Origin: CAZLMW01 sp964560875
Lineage (GTDB): Bacteria > Myxococcota_A > UBA9042
Reading direction: 5' to 3'
Length of the DNA stretch: 64,000 nucleotides
Assembly (NCBI GenBank): GCA_964560875.1
Contig: CAZLMW010000034.1
Span: 1 to 64,000 of the forward strand
Numbering within the stretch: position 1 is the stretch's first letter; each line of letters opens with the position of its first letter. The position numbers and the translations under genes are program-made. Of this stretch, positions 59,366-64,000 are shown one piece after another. Below the pieces are notes generated by a model. That model searched no databases and had not been told where the DNA came from. It saw only the letters and a list, made by a program, of their open reading frames with translations.

Positions 59366-62300
59366 ATGGGCAACCAACGCCGCCGAACAGGGACCATCAT
59401 CGCAAGCGCGACCGTGGTCGGGGCCGTTGTAGCAACGTCGCTTGCCGTCGCGCGCCCACCCGGAATCGCCCCTGTGCGCGGACCGATCGCCAAGGCCGGT
59501 CGCGCGCCATTGCCGCCCGCACGCAAGCCGCCAAAGGGGACGTTCTTCGGTCTGCCGGCGCTCGTGGGCGAAAAGGACACCCGCAAGACGCCGTTCTACA
59601 CCGGTCCCAAGCCGCCCCCGACCGTCGCCGAGGTGATCAAGCTGCCGGTGCCCGCGCCGAAGCCACCATCAGCGGTCAAGCCAAACGTGCGTCCCAAACC
59701 GCTCGATGTCGTACGCATGTCGCCAAAAGGAAAACAGAAGGTCGTCGCGTCGGTGACCGCCCAGTTCAATCAGCCGATGGTTCCTGTGGCCAGCCTCGAC
59801 GATCTCGCCAAGTTCCCGGTTCCGCTGCGCATCGAGCCGAAGGTAGACGGCAAAACGCGCTGGTTGGGCACGCGCACCGTCGCTTTTGAACGCGCGAAGC
59901 GATTCCCGTTTTCGACCCGCTATACCGTGACCATCCCCGCCGGTGCCGCGTCCGCGCTGGGCGCCAAGCTCGCCAAGAAGCGCACCTGGACGTTCGAAAC
60001 ACCGCGGCTCCAGGTCCGGTGGCGTTTCCCAAACGGCAACCAGAACAAACGCGACACGCCGATCGCCGTCGTCTTCAACCAGCGCATCGACCGCACCGCG
60101 GTGCATCGTTTCATCGCCGTCCGTCACCGCGGCCGCACCATCGACACCGCGCTGGTTCCGCCCGGCCAATGGCCATCTCTCAAGCGGTTGCATGCCCGGC
60201 TGAGGGCCTACAAACCCGACCGCGTGATCGTCTTGCGTCCAACCCGATTGCTCCCTGCCCACGCAACGTTCCATCTCGAAGTGCGCAAAGGCGCGCCGTC
60301 CGCCGAAGGTCCACTGCCCGGCAAACGCTGGGGCGGCCAATTCTCGACCTACCCGAAGCTGCGCTTTCGCCACGCCTGGTGCCGCTGGAAGCACAAACGA
60401 GAAGACTGCTACGAGGGCTCGCCGATCCGCGTCGAATTCTCCAACGCGCTCGCGACCGACAACGACATCGCGTCGATGCTGACCGTGACGCCCAAACCCG
60501 ACGCCCTGAACATCCGAGTGGCGGGACGGCAAGTGCACATTACGGGCGCGTTCAACGCATCCACGACCTACCGGGTGAAGCTGAAATCCGGGCTACGCGA
60601 CGGCTACGGCCAGGCCACCCGCAAGCCGTTTTCCGGCAAATTCACCTATCGGGAAGGCCGCCCCGTCCTGCAGCTCCCAAGCACCCAACCGGTCGTCATC
60701 GAGTCCCGCCACAGCGCCCAGGTCGTCGCTCGCGTGCGCAACCTCGACGAGCTCGAAGTCGACCTGCTTCCGGTCACGCGCAAAGGCCTCTTGCACGCCC
60801 ACCGCATCGGGCGGGGCTGGTATCCGAGCCGAACTCATCCCTTCACCCGACTCTTCGGCGCCAATGGCAAGGCAGGGCGAAAGCGATTCGAGGTCAAGAC
60901 CGGGGCCAAACGCAACAAACTGGAGCGTGTTCGTATCGATGTGCGGCGCGCGCTCGCCGGGCGCAAATCCGGGATCGTCGCCATGGCGGTCAAGGCGGAA
61001 TGGCCCGCTGATCGCTGGTGGAAGTTCTCGCGCGACGCCTGGGCTTCGATGCTGGTGCAAGTGACCGATATCGGCGTCACCGCGCGATGGGATAACGAGC
61101 GGTTGGTCGTCATGGCAGCGCGGCTCTCGACCGGCAAGCCGCTGCAAAACGCCAAGATCGAGCTGATCGACGGCAAGGGCGGGGTCGTCCAGGTCACCAG
61201 GACCGACAAAGACGGCTTCGTGAAGCTCAACTGCAAGTCGTGGTCGCATCGGCAACAGCGCTACGTGTGGGCCAGTGTCGGTGACGAATTCGGTTTCGTG
61301 CACCTGCGCCGACGGATGATGGGTCCCGGTGCGACACACGCCCTCGCATCGTTCATCTACACCGAACGCGCGCCGTACAAGCCCGGGGAAGTGGCGCACA
61401 TCAACGGCATATTGCGCCGCAAGGAACGCGCACCGGACGGCGGCGTCGTCGCCATCGACACCAGCTACGAGCTGGACTGGACCCTGCGTAGCGCCCGCGG
61501 ACTGGTGTTGCGCAAGGGTCGGACCAAGACGTCAGCGAGCGGGGGGTTCCACCTCGACATCGAGCTGCCCGACGACATGGATCTCGGCAACACAACCTGG
61601 CGGGCAAAGCTGCGCGGCGGGCGTTTTTCCGGCCGCAGGATCGCTCACCGGTTTCAAGTGCAGCACTACCGCGCGCCCGAGTTCGAGGTGCACGCGGCGA
61701 TTCGCCCCACCCCATCCAAGACCGCCGCCAAGGAGCTTATCTTCGGCGGTTCGGGCGAGTTTGAGATCCATGGCAAGTACTACTTCGGCGCCCCCATGGC
61801 GGGGTCCATGGCCCGCTGGAGTCTCAACGTCTCAGCGGCGAGCTATCGACCGCCTCGCCATAGCGGGTGGACGTTCGGTCGTCACAAATGGCCGGTCTGG
61901 CGGTGGCGGCATTACCGTCCGTCCATGCGCCACGTCGCCTCCGGGGCCGGGACGCTCGACAGCGAAGGCCGCTTGAGGGTGCAACGACCGCTGCTGGCGA
62001 GCGACGGAAAGCTCGACGCGAAGGGTCCGTTTACGTATCGATTCAATGCAGTTGTCATCGATGATAATAACCAACGCATTAGCAAAACCGCGTCCGCTGT
62101 TGTCCACCGGGGCCGGATCTACGCCGGGTTGCGCACGCCCAAGGCCGTGGTGAAAGAGGGGACCGAGGTCGCGGTCGACGTGGTCGCGCCGGCGATCGGG
62201 GGTGATCGCACCGGGCGGGCCGTTGAACTCGAGCTGTTTCGTCTGCAGCCCGACACGAAACGGAAGGCCTGGCATGCGCGCCGTTTTGGCCGCCACTACC

Positions 62301-64000
62301 GCCGTCCGATCGGGCCGGGTCACAAGGAGATCCGCGCCGCTTCCTGCACGGCCAAGACCGCCCGGCTGGCCGCCAATCGCGACCCGGATGATCCACGTTT
62401 TGTGCAACCGGATGGGCAACTCCGACCCCGCACCTGCCGTTTTCGCCTGGACCGGCCGGGGCAATGGCTGGTGCGTGCGCGAGTGCGGGACGAGCGGGGG
62501 CGCATCACCGTCAGCGAGATGGCGCTTTGGTCGTACGGCAGCAAGCGGACCCGGTGGCGCGTACACGAGCAGGGCAAGGTCCAACTCATCGCCGACAAAC
62601 CGCGCTACGACCCGGGGGACACCGCTGTCGTCCTTGTGCGAGCGCCGACACAAAAAGCGCGCGGCGTCGTCACCCTGGAGCGCGCAGGAATCGTGGAGTC
62701 GCGGATCATCGTCATCGAAAACGGCGCCAAGGCGATCCGTATCCCGCTCGACGCAAAGCTGGTGCCCGGCGTCACCATCGGGGTCAGCTTGCTCACTCCC
62801 CGCACGGGCAAACCGAAGGGCAAAGGCGACGACACGTATCGCCCACGCTCCGCCATCGGCCGGCTCTATCTGCCCATCGCGCTGACCCGCAAACGCGTTA
62901 ACGTGGCGTTCCACAAGACATCGCAGACCATCGCGCCCGGCGCCGAGCTCGACCTGACCGTCAAGACCACTGACCACGCTGGCAAACCGATCGCGTCAAA
63001 CGTAACCGTGTTCGCTGTCGACGAAGGCGTATTGGCCTTGCTCGGGTTCAAGACACCGGCGCCGCTGCTGCGTTTCTACAGGCGTCGTGCACCGGGCGTT
63101 TGGTCCGCCGATGTGCGCACAGCCATCCTCGTCGAGAAGTTCCGCAAGATCGCCGCGCGGCGCCGTCCCGTGTACCGACGCAACCGCGGCAGCCTGGCCT
63201 TTGGTTCCGGCGGCGCAAGCGTACGATTGAGCGCCCAGAGTGTGCGTGGAGCCGTGGCTGATTCCGCGCCGCCACCAGCGCCTGCCCGATCGCCACGCCC
63301 GATGATGGACATGGCCAAGGCCAAGAGCGAAGCCGAAGAAGGGCCGGTCGGTGGGCAAGGTCCTGCTCCTGTGCTTCGGTCGCTGTTCGCCTCGACCGCC
63401 TTTTTCCGCCCCGGCCTGCGCAGCGACGCGTCCGGAACGCTGAAAGTCCGCGTGAAGATGCCGCAAAACGCCACGACGTTCCGGCTGATGGCCGTGGTGG
63501 ACGACGGCGACGACCGCTTCGGCTCCGGCGACGACCGCGTCACGCTGCGCCAACCGGTCATCCTGCGCTCTTCGCTGCCCCGTTTCGCCAGCCTGCACGA
63601 CGACTTCGACGCCGCCGTCATGCTCCACAACCACACCGGAGCCGACCGCACGTTCATCGTGGGCGGCCGCGCATCTGGCATCGACTGGCACGACGATTTC
63701 AGCCGCAAGCTCCGCCTCGCAGACGGGGCCGCCGAGGAGCTGCACTTCCGGGTTCGCGCCGTACGTCCCGGACGCGCGACGTTCCAATTCGCCGCACGCG
63801 TGGAAGGCAGCAAAGACGTCGCCCACACCGACGCGGTCCAGACCTCGATCCCCATCAACCTGCCGGCAACACTCGAGGCGTTCGCCACCTACGGCAGCAC
63901 CACCAAGTCCGTTGCCCAGCCAGTCGCCGCACCCCGCAACGCCTTGCCCGGATTCGGCGGGCTCGACCTGAAACTCAGCTCGACCGCCCTTGTCGGCATG
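59366..64000 (+). CDS. Alpha-2-macroglobulin family protein, 3' end outside the window
   Basis: Starting at an ATG with GGGGGAA 3 bases upstream, the frame stays open to the window end (1545 residues). It has a signal or anchor helix (IIASATVVGAVVATSLAVA), no lipobox, then MG-type domains: QFNQPMVPV near 133, AVDEGVLALLGFKTP near 1218 and LRSDASGTLKVRVKMPQNATTFRLM-type sequence near 1355. The last visible residues are LKLSSTALVGM, which in this family precede the thioester and complement-like domains. Bacterial members trap proteases in the periplasm. Whether the thioester CxEQ is present lies beyond the window. Confidence 0.93.
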   Translation, partial: MGNQRRRTGTIIASATVVGAVVATSLAVARPPGIAPVRGPIAKAGRAPLPPARKPPKGTFFGLPALVGEKDTRKTPFYTGPKPPPTVAEVIKLPVPAPKPPSAVKPNVRPKPLDVVRMSPKGKQKVVASVTAQFNQPMVPVASLDDLAKFPVPLRIEPKVDGKTRWLGTRTVAFERAKRFPFSTRYTVTIPAGAASALGAKLAKKRTWTFETPRLQVRWRFPNGNQNKRDTPIAVVFNQRIDRTAVHRFIAVRHRGRTIDTALVPPGQWPSLKRLHARLRAYKPDRVIVLRPTRLLPAHATFHLEVRKGAPSAEGPLPGKRWGGQFSTYPKLRFRHAWCRWKHKREDCYEGSPIRVEFSNALATDNDIASMLTVTPKPDALNIRVAGRQVHITGAFNASTTYRVKLKSGLRDGYGQATRKPFSGKFTYREGRPVLQLPSTQPVVIESRHSAQVVARVRNLDELEVDLLPVTRKGLLHAHRIGRGWYPSRTHPFTRLFGANGKAGRKRFEVKTGAKRNKLERVRIDVRRALAGRKSGIVAMAVKAEWPADRWWKFSRDAWASMLVQVTDIGVTARWDNERLVVMAARLSTGKPLQNAKIELIDGKGGVVQVTRTDKDGFVKLNCKSWSHRQQRYVWASVGDEFGFVHLRRRMMGPGATHALASFIYTERAPYKPGEVAHINGILRRKERAPDGGVVAIDTSYELDWTLRSARGLVLRKGRTKTSASGGFHLDIELPDDMDLGNTTWRAKLRGGRFSGRRIAHRFQVQHYRAPEFEVHAAIRPTPSKTAAKELIFGGSGEFEIHGKYYFGAPMAGSMARWSLNVSAASYRPPRHSGWTFGRHKWPVWRWRHYRPSMRHVASGAGTLDSEGRLRVQRPLLASDGKLDAKGPFTYRFNAVVIDDNNQRISKTASAVVHRGRIYAGLRTPKAVVKEGTEVAVDVVAPAIGGDRTGRAVELELFRLQPDTKRKAWHARRFGRHYRRPIGPGHKEIRAASCTAKTARLAANRDPDDPRFVQPDGQLRPRTCRFRLDRPGQWLVRARVRDERGRITVSEMALWSYGSKRTRWRVHEQGKVQLIADKPRYDPGDTAVVLVRAPTQKARGVVTLERAGIVESRIIVIENGAKAIRIPLDAKLVPGVTIGVSLLTPRTGKPKGKGDDTYRPRSAIGRLYLPIALTRKRVNVAFHKTSQTIAPGAELDLTVKTTDHAGKPIASNVTVFAVDEGVLALLGFKTPAPLLRFYRRRAPGVWSADVRTAILVEKFRKIAARRRPVYRRNRGSLAFGSGGASVRLSAQSVRGAVADSAPPPAPARSPRPMMDMAKAKSEAEEGPVGGQGPAPVLRSLFASTAFFRPGLRSDASGTLKVRVKMPQNATTFRLMAVVDDGDDRFGSGDDRVTLRQPVILRSSLPRFASLHDDFDAAVMLHNHTGADRTFIVGGRASGIDWHDDFSRKLRLADGAAEELHFRVRAVRPGRATFQFAARVEGSKDVAHTDAVQTSIPINLPATLEAFATYGSTTKSVAQPVAAPRNALPGFGGLDLKLSSTALVGM

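Noticed and set aside
59263..61976. Several medium plus-strand ORFs across the alpha-2-macroglobulin region
   Set aside because: The single frame from 59366 is open to the window end and contains all family motifs; the others are shadow frames of a GC-rich gene.

Overview
The window is high-GC DNA with long, tightly packed genes, many lipoprotein signal peptides and giant Cys-rich secreted proteins built on CDDGNxCT-type repeats. STAND-type ATPase/TPR proteins and a TonB receptor that carries its own TonB domain are also present. This mix points to a predatory or social deltaproteobacterium of the Myxococcota/Bradymonadales kind; that placement is an inference from gene content. No rRNA, tRNA, CRISPR array, transposase or phage gene was seen. 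The sequence is a draft scaffold: three runs of exactly 100 N (27024-27123, 46077-46176, 49812-49911) each sit inside a short tandem repeat, so the two genes that span a gap (26266-29479 and 49717-50747) look frameshifted only because of the placeholder length.

Layout. 1-3.7 kb: a class II glutamine amidotransferase with a TPR-like tail, divergent from a HEAT-like protein. 3.7-22.2 kb (minus strand): a surface/TonB locus with two small beta-barrels, a lipoprotein, a TonB-dependent receptor, ExbB, ExbD and TonB, followed after a 186-bp spacer by a 3612-residue lipoprotein with five duplicated propeller-like modules and a fibrinogen-C-like end. 22.3-32.3 kb (plus strand): a beta-helix lipoprotein, a membrane protein, a patatin-like phospholipase and an AAA/TPR ATPase. 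32.3-34.8 kb: an exported Shewanella-like protein phosphatase divergent from an exported kinase-like lipoprotein. 34.8-37.1 kb: an SRPBCC-like membrane protein and a cytidylyltransferase-PEP mutase fusion (the entry enzyme of phosphonate synthesis). 37.2-46.0 kb: two Cys-rich lipoproteins, then divergently a lipoprotein and a metalloprotease lipoprotein.

46.2-55.6 kb is a polyphosphate locus: an alpha/beta hydrolase lipoprotein, a CHAD protein, a Lys-rich histone-like protein and polyphosphate kinase on one strand, a CYTH protein divergent from ppk with a PHO-box-like direct repeat between them, and exopolyphosphatase (Ppx/GppA) convergent to CYTH. Synthesis, binding, hydrolysis and a probable polycation partner of polyP are thus side by side.

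55.7-64 kb: a small membrane protein, a propeller lipoprotein, an SDR lacking the catalytic Tyr, a choline-monooxygenase-like Rieske oxygenase, and divergently an alpha-2-macroglobulin that runs off the window end. Two themes recur: secreted lipoproteins with Asp/Thr/Gly/Ser-rich tethers just after the lipidated Cys, and in-frame minisatellites of 12-18 bp.
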